A stretch of 64,000 bases of DNA, taken from NCBI GenBank assembly GCA_025617745.1, contig CM046869.1:5790244-5854243 (forward strand), in the 5' to 3' direction. The DNA is from Heliocidaris erythrogramma. Its lineage: Eukaryota; Echinodermata; Echinoidea; Camarodonta; Echinometridae. Below, piece by piece: positions 1 to 12,790 of this stretch. The notes beneath the pieces were generated by a model. That model was not told where the DNA came from. It worked only from the letters and a program-made list of their open reading frames with translations, and did not search any database. A program made the position numbers and the translations under genes. Position 1 is the first letter of the stretch. The number at the start of each line of letters is the position of its first letter.

Positions 1-1003
1 AACCAATGAAATTGTCCACCTGTTCACACTTCTAATAAATGTCTATCATCACAAATATTCAAGTCACTTTAATTACTTAATCTCTTGATGCCTTTTTTAC
101 CTTAGCAATAATGGTGTGAGGAGGCAGTGGACGTACTGTATATCAATTGATTTTAAAGGCCAAATTATACATGTTAAATAGCAGCCTTCATTATTCTACT
201 CAATAGATATTCATGTGGACCAAACGGACAATAGATTTAATGGTGAATTAGAACTTTAATGAAAATAAGACTAATTGGTCAAAAGACGATATAATTATTA
301 GCCTCAAATGATTTGCAGCCCAACAGACTGATAGGTTACTAGACGAGATAGTTGGACAGTTGAGAGCCAACGGACATAGAATCAAAATTACTTAACCAAA
401 TTCAATGATCCTGATATCATTCTCTTCGGTAGAAGATGCTTTACCCGATGATGTAAAAAAATTATATACTTTGAAGGCAAAGTACTGAAGTACTGAAAAT
501 CCACCGTTCCGCTTTTTTGGGGACACCCGGGTATAGGTTTTAATATAGTGATTTACATAGCTCTTCCCCTCTCAGACAGCGGTGACGCCCATTGATAAAG
601 ATGTTATTTATGTGTGTTTTAGTTTCAATTGTAATAACGATCACATGTAACAGTAATATTGGTGAAAATAATGAACAATCTAAAGTTTCTCAAAGAAAAT
701 CATCAAATAAAGCATGAAAGCAGATGGAGCACAAAACGATTTGAATCAAGATTTTAAAAAATAATGTAAAATGCAGCGAAGTAGTACGCATGCTTAAAAT
801 ATCAACAGAATTATGTCACTTAACTTGTATGCAATTCAAATCCCACACATCGTGGCCTAATCAGCTAGATGAGCATGGTATATTATATTCCAAAAAGAAG
901 TAAACGGTGAATCTCGTAAAGATTAGTCTTTCATTTTAAGAAGTCTTGTAATATTTAATGATCAATGAGTTTAACATTATTGTGTTCTTTTTTTCATTTA
1001 TAG
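1..1003. other. Intron or 5' flank of the ZP gene
   Basis: AT-rich sequence. No exon with matching phase or EGF/ZP/CUB motif was found here; it is probably intron, because the exon at 1004 enters in phase 1 after a splice acceptor. Confidence 0.5.
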
Positions 1004-1111
1004 ATATCAACGAATGTGCGTCTAATCCCTGTGGACATGGTGGTTACTGTAGAAATCTAAGGAACTGGTATTATTGCTCTTGCTATGCTGGTTATACAGG
1101 AAGATACTGCG
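1004..1111 (+). CDS. EGF-like domain exon of the ZP gene
   Basis: This 108-bp exon is flanked by TTTATAG and GTAAGT and is a symmetrical phase 1-1 module. It encodes one EGF repeat starting DINEC, with spacing C-x4-C-x5-C-x8-C-x-C-x8-C. The DIN start is the calcium-binding EGF signature. It is preceded by intron sequence, so further exons lie outside the window. Confidence 0.9.
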
Positions 1112-4100
1112 GTAAGTTAGTGCATTCAGTTCTATTAAGACAATCCTTGCAATCAGCGGCATCGCTAGACGGGAGGGGGTGTCACCCCCCACCCACCCCA
1201 CCCAATATTGCTTTCGGCAAATGCGCCACCTCTGTAGGCAAAAAAAAGGAACAAAAAAAAAGAAAAGCGAAAGGAAAGGAAAACTAAAACAGACAGAAAA
1301 GAAGGAAAGAAAAAGAAGGAAAAACTGGCCAAACACTGGAAAGTTAATATTCTGGCAAAAGGCGTCACCCCCCCCCCCCCCCCCCTGTAGAGCCCACAAA
1401 TGTAAAAACTCATTGCTTGCATAATGTACCCATGTAAGATAAGTTATTATGAGATGTATGTGCGCGTGCGCGTGTGAAACTAGTGATTTACTAGTGGTTT
1501 CCCTTTTATAATCAGTTTACAGAGATGGGGGTCGAGGAGCTGATCATAAACTTCAATGGCAAGAAAAATTCAGATAATCCATCGATCTTTAAATAGAACA
1601 GCAACTAATATGATTCCAGTGAGGGCAATTAATGTTGTATCCCCCGAAAGTAGCCAGTCCATATCATTATTATTAACAGAATCAGACGTCTAGAGCGAAC
1701 TCGAAAATATTTTTAAATAAAATTTATTGCCCGCTATTTAACACGCAAAATCCCATTGACTTTCGAAAACGCGCGATAAACAATTTATCGGCCCGCAATT
1801 ATGTTAGCTTGGCAAAACCGGAATAATAAAATGTAAAAATTGCATTGCTCAGATGTCTGACATGGTTAATAATAATACTTTTTTTATTCACGCGATTTTA
1901 ATGATGAAATATTTAATGGTAGAGAAATGCCTGAAACCTGCACGTTGTCGTTTCAATCTATAGTGATAATCAAATATAACACACATGTAGTGGGCCTACA
2001 CTATACGACGCACGCTGTTTTGATTAAAAATAAAGGGTTTATTGCCACTTGGTCTACAGCCAGTTGGTCTACCAATTGATCTAACATCATTCGGTCTAAT
2101 ATTAGTTGGTCCAATAACGAAGTGGCCTAATCATTATTTCGTCCAATTACCATTTGGTCTAATTGTCATTTCGTATAATTACCATAATGAACATAAAGAG
2201 TACTATAAGGAAAGACGGAAGATAGCGAAAGAAATGTAGGGATAAAAAAACAATATAACAAAGGCAGGATGCATTAAAACAATAGTTGAAAATTCACCTT
2301 TTTCTCCTCTTCCCCCCCCCAAAAAAAAAACAAACAAACAAACAAACAAACAAAAACAAAACCATACAATTACTGCCAAAAAAGTTCGAAAATTTCGGCC
2401 AGTGCGCCGAACCGAGGCCTGACTGTTTAGTCAAAGCCACCTAGAGTAGTATTGTGGAGGGAAAACAAGAAATTAGCCCAGTTGGTCATTAGACGAAACG
2501 ATGATTAGACCAAATGGTAATTAGACCAAATGAAAATTATACCAAAATGATTATTAGACTAAATGAGTGTTGACTAAATGATTATAGAACAACTGAGGTT
2601 AGACTAACTGACAAAATGGACCAAATGATGTGTTGACCACATGGGTATTAGACCAACTGGGTTTAGACCATTTGTTGATTAGACGAAATGGCAGTTGGAC
2701 CAAATGGTTGTTAGATCAAATGGTTTTAGACCAAATGGCCATTAGACGAATTGACTATAGACCAAATGGTAATTAGACGAAGTGAAAATTAGACCAAATG
2801 GTAAATGCACGAAATGATGATTAGACCAATTGGTTATTAGACCAACTGATATTAGAAGCAATGATGTTAGAACAATTGGCTATTAGACCAAGTGGCAATA
2901 AACCTATATAACTCTGACAGGCTAATTTGTCTGTAGTATTAGACCAATGGATATTAGACTAAGTGAACATTATACCAAACTGTTATTAGACGAACTGAGA
3001 ATTGGACCAAACGATGGCAAAAAATGGTAATTAGACGAAGTGATGATAAGACGATGTGGGTGTTAGACCAACTGGGTTGAGACAAAATGGCTATTAGACA
3101 AAATGATGATTAGACCATTTGGTTATTAGACCAATTTTTTTAGCCGAAATAGATTGGACCAAGTGAACATTAGACGAACTGATTATTAGACCAAGTGATG
3201 TTTAGACTAAATGGGTTTAGACCAAATGGGTATTAAACCAAATAGGTTTTAGACGAATTGGCTATAGACGAAGTGATTAAACTGATTATTAGACCAAATG
3301 GCTATTACACGAAATGGAGATGGACGAATAGACTGAATGATATTGGACCATTTGGTTTTTAGACCAATTGGCATTAGATCAAGTGGCAATTTACCATAAT
3401 AACTTACACCCTAAAAAATTGTCGGCAATTTGGGTGTCACACCCCCCCCCCCCCCCCCGCCCCCTTTCAAAATGTTCTATCAGCGCCCCTGATTACAATA
3501 CTCCTGGGACTTTGGGATTTAAACGATTAAACGATTTTTTTAATGCCAAAAGAATAATTGTTTAGCAAATAATGTGTTGAGGATATCACACAAGTTAGCC
3601 TCTGAAGTTCCCTTCAGTCTAAAATTCTACTATTCCAAAATGGAAAATCTCGCTTCGCCGCTATGCTCCCTCGACAAAAAAGCTAGGAAATAAATATATA
3701 GAAAATAAACTTTAACATACTGGTAAAAAACATCCCCTATTAGATAGTAGATATGACATAGTCAGATTTTACTGTGGGTTTACGAGATACGGAAGGCAAC
3801 TTTGTAATAGGACCTATACCACGAAATGCAGGGTTGACAACTCGAAGAAGAAGGGGACGCCTCTACTTGCAAACAAAAAAAGTCGTCCCCACTCCCAAAA
3901 TCTAAAAAAAATCGCAAAGAAGTGATGATTCCATACCCCCATTAAGAGAACAGTTAGGGGGCGTGCCCCCCCCCCCCCCCGCCTCCTTGAAAGAAAAGTA
4001 TACGTTGTGACCCCCCTCTTTTAGAACTGATAACCTTTTTTTTTCTTTCCTTTTCTTTTCTTTTCTTTTCCTTAGAGAATTATGGAGAGAAACTGGACCC

Positions 4101-7100
4101 CATAACCCCCCCCCCCCCCGAGCGACTTTTTGAGACCTGGCGAGAAAAATTGAGTATCTGTATAATGAGACCCATCTATTTATTTGATCTCTTTATCATT
4201 TCTTTCAATACATACTCATTAGAGAGTGCAACTACTGAAAGTACGACTGCCTTGACGACCACAGAAACAACACACTACCACAACATATCGATGGATGTTG
4301 TATGCAACTCTACCACAATGACAGTGCTAATTGGCTGGCATGTCCTGGGGGTGACTAGTCGTGATGCTAGCCAGATTTACTTTCAACCTGATGTCAGTTG
4401 TAGAGGGACGTATTACAGCACTAATGCCATCTCCCTGGTTACATCTTATAATCAATGTGGAACGACCATAAGGGTAAAAAAAATAGTAACTTCTGCATAC
4501 AATTTCAGACAAATATTAAGCTAAAATTTAATTAATTTATTATTTCTTTACTAATAAATGAAGTTATCATCACGGCATGTTCATATGAAGAGAGAAATGG
4601 GAAGAGAGATGGAGAGATGAGGAAAATAATAGTAATAATAATTAGATCTTACATAACGCATTTCCATAACGGAACGATATATCAATGCGGATTATATAAA
4701 TTGTATTAGGAGTACCAATTTAAATTGAGATAATTAATATTACTGAATCAGGTTATTTCAATTACGGTATGTGTGTAATACACTTGACTAATCATCAAGT
4801 TATTTAGAAACTTGTCTAATGTTATTTAGGAAACGGACACAGAAATCATCTTCTCGAACATCTTGACGAACAAGAGCATGCAATCCTCTTCTGCCGTGAT
4901 CTCCAGAGACTCTGTTCTTGTGGTACCCGTCCACTGCAACCTCACCAAGGAGCATCTGTTGGAGGCTTCGGAATATGTTCCCAAAATTGGTGTCATAAAC
5001 TTCGAGGAAGAAGGCTTCGGGAGCTTCTCAATGAGTCTTGATCGATACCGTGATAGGACCTTCTCGTCGTCATCACTCGCAAGGGGATTAGAGGTGGAGA
5101 TCGACCTCGATATGTGGTTTGCGGTAAACCTGACATCGGTACCCGAGCTCGGTGTCGTACTGACATCGTGCTGGGCTACTCCGACACCGAACCCTGAAGA
5201 CGATGTTTATTTCTTCCTCCTAAGACAGAAGTAAGGTTTCAATCTTCATTGTAAACATACTCAAGTGATAAAAAACATTGTAAATATTTGAATTATGTAT
5301 ACAGAAGGGTATCCACAAATTTTTTTCCATTAATACTGTGGTGACCATATGGGAATATCCTAGGGGACTATCGTAGAGGACTATCCTATTCATAAAATGG
5401 AAAGGGGCTCACTGTTCATAAAGTCATGAGGACCATTATTCATAAGGACCCTATTCATAATGTGAGATGAGGGTCGCTATTCCTATTTCACATTGAGGTT
5501 CATTACTCATAAGGACCACTATATACGAGAAGAGGGTCCCTCTTCTCATATTATGAATAGCGACCCTCTTTCCGTATTATGAATAGCGACCCTCTTCTCC
5601 TAATATGAATAGCCGTCCTTAAGAATAATGAGCCTCTTCTCCATTATGAATAGCAGTCCTTATGACTAGCGAGCAGACCCCATCTGGGCAGCCCCCACGG
5701 TGACGTGAACAGTGTATCGGTATTAGCCGTTTTTCTCTGGGCCTGAAATAATGGATGGGGACATACGTCATGTTAGTTCTACCCGATGTTGGATACGCCA
5801 CAAGAATTATATTAACCTAAAGTACTTGAAAATGGGAAACTGTCCAGCTAAACGATTTTATCCAAGAGAATAAATCTTAATTTATTTGTCTTAATATTCA
5901 AATTGTGTTTACTAAAAGCACAAAGACAAGAATATCGTAATAATAAACATCGAATTCAAGCTGCTGAAAACTGCTTATCCAATAATAGCGAGCCAATGGA
6001 GTAAAATGGAGTCAAAAGGGGCCTGAGCTTTCGATCCTAGCAGAATCTTCGTCAGAGGCAAAAAGACCTCTGACGAAGATTCTGCTAGGATCGAAAGCTC
6101 ATGCCCCTTTTGACTCCATAATAATAAGCATATTTCATTATGAGGGGGGAAAATCGGTGATAATTATGTTTGCTAATTTCAGTTGGGTCGTAGCCCAAAG
6201 CAGGTTTTAAAGCAAATTTCCTTTAGTAGAAAGCTACTTGTTGGTGTAGTAGCAGGCTGCACCTGAACAAGGAAGATCTCTAGAGGTCCTTGAGTGTAGA
6301 ATGGTACACAGTCATCTTCTTGAGGATAAATTGTAGATGGCTGGGGACATACATCACATGGTTACGTGGTGGAGAGTGTAGTGAGAATGTGCCACTGCGC
6401 TTCCTAGAATAAATTTTGTTTGGTGTTGTCCTTTTTGGCGACAAGTGCATGAGCAAGTAGTCACTTCTTTCGATTATTGAAAAGGATAGTCCAGAGAGAA
6501 AGAAGACATGCTTTAAAACGTGCGATTTAATCTTAAGTTAGTCATTGATAAAATTGTAGAAACCATTGCTTTATAGGTGTGCCATGGATAACACCGTTGC
6601 TTTCTTTCGACATCTTGGTCTCAAGAAGGATGGATTTTCAGTTAAAGCTTTCTACTTCATCGGTAACTTCACCCAGGTAATTTACTACTAAACAGGAGGC
6701 CCGGATAGGAAGTGTCCAGCTATAGCCAAGAAAGGGGTAACGGTTCGTCCTATTTAAAAAATTGCCGACAATCCAGGTTCGAACAAAGTCGCCTACACCT
6801 AAGTCTGCCTTGAAAATTCAGAATCAGTCAACTTAATTGGGGGAAGCTTACACTGATTTCATATTTCTTGACATGCGATTCAGCAGACCCCCCCCCCCCC
6901 CTCCCGTATTGGCGCAGAAAAAAATGATTTTCGTTCAACTCTATTGTTAGTAAAAAGGGGTTGAACACTCAAAACAAATAAAGTTACAGAATCAGTGGTG
7001 TTTATTCGTATTATATGAAAGCTCCTTATGAAGCTGGGCAATTTCAAGCAAAACAGGACATGAACCCCAAAATTTCAAATTTGTCTGATCATATCAAATT

Positions 7101-10100
7101 TGGTGTCAAATTAATTGTAAATATCCAAATATCAAAATTTTCACATTCATGGATACTGAACATTTGCCTAAATGATTAACATAATGTTGAAATTAATAAT
7201 TAATACCAATTATGATTAATTGTAAAAGAATTGAGTAAAAGTCATAGGCCTGTTAATATGATCTGTTTGCCAAAATACACTTGATACACACAAAGTGTGA
7301 ATAAAGTAGTAACAAAGGAGGCATTTGTTTCTGTTCTGCATAATTTCTTATACATCAGTAACACGGAAAATTAAACTCCAAAAAAGTCATGCCGTATAAC
7401 GCCCAAAACACTTAATGACATCAAGTTTTTATAAACATGTTTAACCCTGAACTTATACATTACTTCAGCTTAAGATATCAATTATCAATTAAAGTGGAGA
7501 TGATGAGCTAACTTTCCAATATGAAAATTTAATAATTCGGATATTTTTTGTTTTGTGTACAAACAAATAGGAAGTGGTGTTTTATTAATCCATTTCTTAA
7601 TTAGATGTCCTTTTTCCTGTATAGTTTTGATTGTACTTTATTTTAGACATAAATATTGAACTAGTTTATAGTATCAAATAGAACTAATCATTATGATGAA
7701 ATGCATGAATATTTAAAAACAATCGAATACATAAGAATTCCATAAGTCAATGAAATACATGTAATATAAAATAGAATGTAATGACTAAATCAATCCGCAT
7801 GTCTTTTTAAGCTTCCTAGAAGCAATTTAGAAAACTCAATATTTTTCGAAAATCTAATCATTAACAAACATGAATTTTTAAATGAAATTCGCATCAATTA
7901 TAATAAATTAATAAACACTAATAGAGCTATTTTTAACACAGATATCTTAGTTCATCAAAAATTATCAAATCGTTTGCTCAATCTGTGTTTCAAACTATGT
8001 TTTAATTTTTTTACAAGATAACCATTGAGTATTGTTGACATCATATGCTTGTATCGTCTTGAGTGGTACTATACCAGAAAGTGCGCATTAGAAAAACTTA
8101 TTAGTATCATTATTATGATATCATATGAATTTTATACACTATTTCCCATTGACTTACAGAAGTCATTCCGCAGCGGTCATTCCCTAACGCTGTTTCATTT
8201 TATATTTTTCATCATATTTCAAATATTTTCAAACAGAGTTCCAGGAACATGCTGACATATCAAAGCTAACATACTTCACATGTCACAGCATTCTTGCAAA
8301 CCGGATGCATATTCAAAGTTAACAGAGTTTGAGCAATGTTTTTTTTTTCTGGTTGAAAAGTCATGTGCTTTTTGTGTTATTCCGTAATGAAGTAATAAAT
8401 TTGATGAATGGTTGACATGAAACTCAATAGTGGTGAAAATACATCGTATTAGTTTATGTGTTATACTATCAATTTGAAAATATTCACTGCGATGCTCGTA
8501 ATATTCTTCTTTCAATTTTTTTTTTTGTAAATGTCATTCCGTATCGCTTGGAATTGCCCAGCTTCTAATTAATTGAACTGCTCCTAGGAGTCTAGCAAAC
8601 GTGGTTACAAGCTGTAGTTAGGCTGTACATGCTACAGAGAAACAATTTTCACTCGCAGCTTATTATAATGATGAAATAATAGCACCACCAGCATATTCGA
8701 TAAAGTAAATAGGTTTGGTATCCTTTGAGAGAATATACAAAACTATCGAACTGTGATGATAATGGCTAACTTGAAAGCTTCAGGAATGCATTATTCGTAA
8801 TTTCCTCTGCACAAGTAGGCCACTGAGAAAGTACATCGTAGAAACATACTGATACAGCTTTCCATATTCAATAACATAAAATGGCATCATATTTCTTTTC
8901 CTAATTTTTAATTACCCTATGGTTTCTCCTTTGTTCAGGTCTACTTTCACTGCGAGGCCGTAGTGGGGGCGGCCAACGTGACCATGGCAAGCCGTGCTGA
9001 GGGCTGTACCTCCGGGAGAGGACGACGTAATGTCCCTTACGATCACATGTCTCGACCTCACACTCTCTCCAGCGCAGCCATCGAACTCAAAAAACCAAGT
9101 AAAACAACACAGAATGATGAAGAAGGTAAAATGAAAAATAATGAATTCAAATTATTTTTTTCTTGCGGTCATTATATTGAAAATAGGCTAGAAGAAAGGA
9201 GAGAACAAAAGTTGAGAAGCAGACCCCTTGAAAGCCTAGAAGAACCGTCATATTAAAGCGTCGGGGCAAATTAGGCTGATGCCCTCCCCCCCCCCCCCCC
9301 CCCCCCGCCCTCCCCTCATCACGACACACCACATGGGCACCCATAGCAAGAAAAAGCAGTGAAATTTACACGTAATGTTTTGCAATACAGCAATGAATAT
9401 TATAACTTTCTACGCTTTAAGATTTAATTTAAAAATCACAATTTTCTCACTCTGTCGCTATACTCCTTTGAATATCCATTATTAAATATCAAAGTACTCT
9501 CTATGTTTCTTAGCATAATAGAAACCCTGCCTACCACAGGCACTAGAAGCAAAAGGAGAGATAAGAAGAATATTGGGAAATAGTAGCCCCCCCCCCCCCC
9601 TCCTAATCCCTAAAGATGTGGGGAGGGGGAGGTTAATGTAAAACTACTGTCTACAATAGGAGCACGAAGCGGGGGAAGGTGCTTCCCTCTGTGAGGAGTT
9701 GAACAATGAAATTTTCCATCCCTTCTCGCAAGACAAGAAAGAAAGATTTATCACTGTAATGACGCATTTAAGCTGTCTCGTGCTCTAGTGTTCAAAAGTA
9801 CATTAGAAAGTAATATTTCTACACTACATTACGAAGGAAGAATTTTCTACCTCTGTCATTTCTCTCACTCCATTATGATAAGATCGTAAAAGCTCTATCT
9901 ATAAAGGCTATTCTATAAGCTTATTCTTAGTTCAATCAGAAAATCGGTGTATAAAAGTACTCTTGAAAATTTCATCGCTACAAAAGAATATTTATCGCTC
10001 GGTCACCACGCTAACTCGCTTAAATTAGGAAGTAAAGTTGAAATTATTTGATACTCTAGAAACTGTCTTATGCAAAAGATAAATTTTGAATACATAGTGC

Positions 10101-10820
10101 TATTTTGAAAGCGTGGAAATTTATTTGTTTATATGTTTAAACATGCTTGGAAATCTAAGTTCCAATAATAGCTGTCCAAAATTTCTTTAGGAAGTGGACA
10201 CCCCCTCCATAAACATACATTCGCAGTGCACGGTCTCTTAATTCCCTCTCACCCTACTCTGCTACTTGCAGAAAGAAACCCTGTCTCAGGCTTAATGAGA
10301 GATAATGTAAAACAACAGATAGTAACTATGTTTCGCAGAAGAATTAAATCTGTTTTTGTCGAGAAAAAAATTCAAACCTCAAAACTTCGGAAACATCAGT
10401 AAATATGTATGAACAAGACTGCCCCCCTCCTCCCCCCGCCAAAGCTGAAACCAGACCTGAAAGGATAGTAATATATAGCTGTTGTATGGGGGAAGGAAAC
10501 ACGTATGTAAAATGCAAAAGGCGTACATAGTAAAAAGGGGGAAATTTACAAAGATTTTTTTTTAAAGTAACTATAAATAATGTTAATTGAATATCAAGTG
10601 TTTCCCCCCTAAAAACTAATAAACTATTGGCAAGGGAACCCGATATAATAAATAAATATGTTTAATATCCCTTGATTTCTTTTTAGATTCAATGATCATC
10701 CGACCAGCCGTTTTGCTGAGCATCGGTATCGCGGGTACCGTCATCGTCATCATTGCCATTATGATTGTCATCGGATTGGTAAGGCGACGTTCCCGCAAAC
10801 GAAACGGCAGAAGCGTCTAG
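1004..10820 (+). CDS. EGF-like + zona pellucida (ZP) domain transmembrane protein, 3' part (six exons; 5' end outside window)
   Basis: Reconstructed exons: 1004-1111, 4223-4473, 4830-5230, 6577-6676, 8939-9125 and 10687-10820. Every junction is AG..GT and all phases join. Order of domains: a calcium-binding type EGF module (starts DINEC, six cysteines), a Ser/Thr-rich linker, a full ZP module (N half with CGTTIR, C half with SCWATP and the KAFYFIG/VYFHCEAVV stretch), a basic GRGRR site after the ZP module fitting furin-type cleavage, then a hydrophobic membrane segment (VLLSIGIAGTVIVIIAIMIV), a short basic tail and a stop. ZP modules polymerise into extracellular matrices or act in receptors; secretion, cleavage and membrane anchoring are inferred from family knowledge. 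Upstream exons (signal peptide, more EGF or CUB modules) must lie before position 1. No specific orthologue can be named. Confidence 0.88.
2036..3393. mobile_element. Foldback (TU-like) element array built from short TTAGACCAAATGG subrepeats
   Basis: On the left (2036-2180) the sequence reads as repeated TTGGTCTA / TTTCGTCTAAT blocks. On the right (2480-3393) the inverse, ATTAGACCAAATGG / ATTAGACGAA, is repeated with degeneracy about every 15-20 bases. The outermost bases GGTTTATTGCCA (2036-2047) recur inverted at 2893-2904, so 2036-2904 forms one foldback unit. More subrepeats follow to about 3393, ending AAGTGGCAATTTACC. This modular architecture resembles the TU foldback transposons known from sea urchins. 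No transposase is present. Confidence 0.7.
4223..4473 (+). CDS. ZP-N exon of the EGF-ZP gene
   Basis: This exon enters in phase 1 after CATTAG and leaves in phase 0 at AGG|GTAAAA. It encodes a Thr/Ser-rich linker (likely O-glycosylated) followed by the first half of a ZP-N module: the conserved first cysteine in DVVCNST, then SCRG, then YNQCGTTIR. The CGT triplet is the most conserved landmark of ZP-N. An NIS sequon and an NST sequon are present. Confidence 0.85.
4830..5230 (+). CDS. ZP module central exon
   Basis: This exon is preceded by TTATTTAG and followed by GTAAGG, entering in phase 0 and leaving in phase 2. It contains the end of ZP-N (FSNIL, a VISRDS stretch, VPVHCNLT) and the start of ZP-C (MSLDRYRDRTF, then LTSCWATPTPNPEDD). 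The CWATP motif is diagnostic for ZP proteins. Confidence 0.9.
5374..5695. mobile_element. Foldback element with TATTCATAAGGACC subrepeats
   Basis: The left part carries repeats of TATTCATAAGGACC and the right part the inverse (GGTCCCTCTTCTCATATTATGAATAG type), ending CTTATGACTAGCGAGCAGACCCC. The same terminal motif and subrepeat occur in the smaller element at 12636-12790, so the two belong to one family. It lies inside an intron of the ZP gene. Confidence 0.6.
6006..6119. repeat. Near-perfect hairpin, arms about 53 bp
   Basis: Arm 6006-6058 starts ATGGAGTCAAAAGGGGC and its reverse complement occupies 6067-6119, with an 8-base loop. The right arm contains CTCTGACGAAG...GGATCGAAAGC, which resembles the conserved bases of a hammerhead ribozyme as found at ends of Penelope-like elements. 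It sits in the ZP gene intron between 5230 and 6577. Confidence 0.75.
6577..6676 (+). CDS. ZP-C exon with KCAMDNT..KAFYFIG motif
   Basis: This short exon lies between TTATAG and GTAATT. It starts by completing the lysine codon left open at 5230 and encodes KCAMDNTVAFF...SVKAFYFIGNFTQ. It matches the usual ZP-C pattern of a cysteine-led CPxDxT segment followed by a KAFxF strand. The joined phase supports it although it was too short to stand out as a reading frame by itself. Confidence 0.85.
8939..9125 (+). CDS. ZP-C last strand, cleavage site and juxtamembrane exon
   Basis: The exon starts after TTGTTCAG with VYFHCEAVV, the conserved last ZP-C strand, has a further cysteine in EGCTSG, then GRGRRN, a basic site that fits a consensus proprotein convertase cleavage site. 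The remainder is a hydrophilic juxtamembrane stretch ending in QNDEE before the GTAAAA donor. The cleavage role is inferred from ZP family biology. Confidence 0.85.
10687..10820 (+). CDS. Transmembrane/C-terminal exon of the ZP gene
   Basis: The exon begins after TTTTTAG in the phase left by the previous exon. It encodes DSMIIRPAV, a roughly 22-residue hydrophobic membrane helix rich in Ile/Val, and a basic cytoplasmic tail (VRRRSRKRNGR) before TAG at 10818-10820. The positive-inside tail supports a type I membrane protein. No clear polyadenylation signal was recognised just downstream. Confidence 0.85.
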
Positions 10821-11170
10821 GATGCCATGAGAAGATCTACTAGTCAACCATGATACAGAAAAGAAAATGTTCTGAATTCATCCATTTAATGTTATTAAGG
10901 AATGCACACTCAAAATTGTGTAGGCCTACAACCCTCAAATTGTGAAAACGTTGTACGTTGTACTTCGAGAAGTCAAAATTTCGACTAAGTTCATGCCTTT
11001 TGGATATACCTTTTTGGGGGTTCAGTGCTAATTATATATAATAGACTACGGGGGGGGGGGGGGCAATGTCCATCTGCTCAACTTTGAAATCTTCATTCAG
11101 AATGGAATCAAAATATTGAACTGGGCTGCCCATTCAGCCCAATATACCACACATCATACATGTACATTAG

Positions 11171-11307
11171 GACACCTTTCATAAAACATGTTATCAATAA
11201 CAACTGCCACATTTCTATGTCAGTTTCGCCCACAGCTAATCAAAAGCAATGATTTCAGTAGCTTATAACAGTTATCGTAACTTGTTATGAAACGTGGCCC
11301 AGGACAC
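11171..11307. mobile_element. Small palindromic MITE
   Basis: The ends ACCTTTCATAAAACATG and CTTGTTATGAAACGTGG are inverted and imperfect. The interior CAGTAGCTTATAACAGTTATCG closely matches the interior of the MITE at 59051-59192, so the two are relatives. No coding capacity. Confidence 0.55.
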
Positions 11308-12635
11308 GAGGTGTCTTGGTAAAAATATATAGTTGACAGATGTATTCATATTTTTCCAGTTTTATTGATGTACATGTGTTTTCAGTAAACAAGATTGCTG
11401 TGTTGTTTCAATTGTGTTGTGGGTTTTTTTTTTCCAATGGAGATAAATCGAGAATTGCAGGAGTCATTATTTACATTATTAAGCCTTTGTCTTTATCACC
11501 ACTGGTACCAATAGAGATACATAGAAACATTGTTTAGATCAGGTATGTTTTTATCTAACTCATAATGGATCAACATAGATGTGTACAAACCCTAGAGCGT
11601 CTTTAAAATTAAAGAAATCCTCAGCCATTTATGATTCCTCTCCTTTGTTTAAGGAGGAGAAATAACCTTGGTCAGAGCATGCTAAGTATTGCAAAGCATT
11701 AAATGGAGATTGCTAGAGATCACCAAGACATAGATTCCTGGTGAACTTAAAGTCTGTGGCACGATGAGAACAAGACTAGTAGTATGTTCCCAGGGAAACA
11801 TTATGTCGGGAGAAATTAGCCCCACTCCACTCGTTGATAGCCCTGGATTACCCCCTTCATACCCCGTGAAAATACAGTACATACTCTACTTGGTCGTATT
11901 CATGAAAAGGAAAAGTTGTTCTGAACTGCATATTTAAAACACACTAACAGTCTGAATGCACAAAATATAACAATTTACGAAATTTCATATATCCTTTGCT
12001 ATTGATATAAGGCAGTTTATCATGAGTGATATACAAATTAAAGTAATTCAGTAACACGATACAGTGTCATAATTCCATATCACAATTCATACACCTTATA
12101 TAATCTTTTTATTTTTTCATAGTTAACAGTTATTTTCATTTCGGAAATCCATGAAATGGGACAAAGCTGTTTTTATACTCTCACATTGCACCCGTATTAT
12201 GGTGTGGTACCGTGCGAGTCATTTGAAATGCCTGCTGTTTTATAGGGAAAATCTGAGACATGAGATACTTTGGTTTCGGAGTTGAGTTTATAAACATTTT
12301 AAATGTAATTTTGTAAGATTAACTAACCAACAATTCCAATGCAAATTAAGAAAAAAAACATTCAAGAAATTACTTGAAAGCTGAATTTTGTTTATTAAGA
12401 ACAAGGTTGCAAAACAAATAGTTTTATAACTATCGAATTAATGATCCTAAAACTAATGTATAATTTATAATGATAATAATAAAAAACTAATAAAAAGATT
12501 AGAATTTTGTTTTGTGTGTCGATTTTTGGTGGAGTGACTCTCCTATAGACTGTGTCAAATATTCCATGTTTATACAGCTCCGTCTCCAAACAACAGGCAG
12601 TTTTAAAAAGGTGTGTACTTTTATGATTCACACTG

Positions 12636-12790
12636 AGGGGTAACCTCGCTAGTCATAAGGATCGCTATTCATAAGGACCACTTATTTATAACTATTCATA
12701 AGGACCTTTATTCATAACGCGTGTTAAATGAATAGCGGTTTTTTATGAATAGCGGTTCTTATGACTAGCAGGCGAACCCGAACACTGAGA
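12636..12790. mobile_element. Short foldback element, same family as 5374-5695
   Basis: It begins GGGTAACCTCGCTAGTCATAAG and ends CTTATGACTAGCAGGCGAACCC, with repeated TATTCATAAGGACC between. The inverted ends and subrepeat match those of the element in the ZP intron. Confidence 0.65.
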
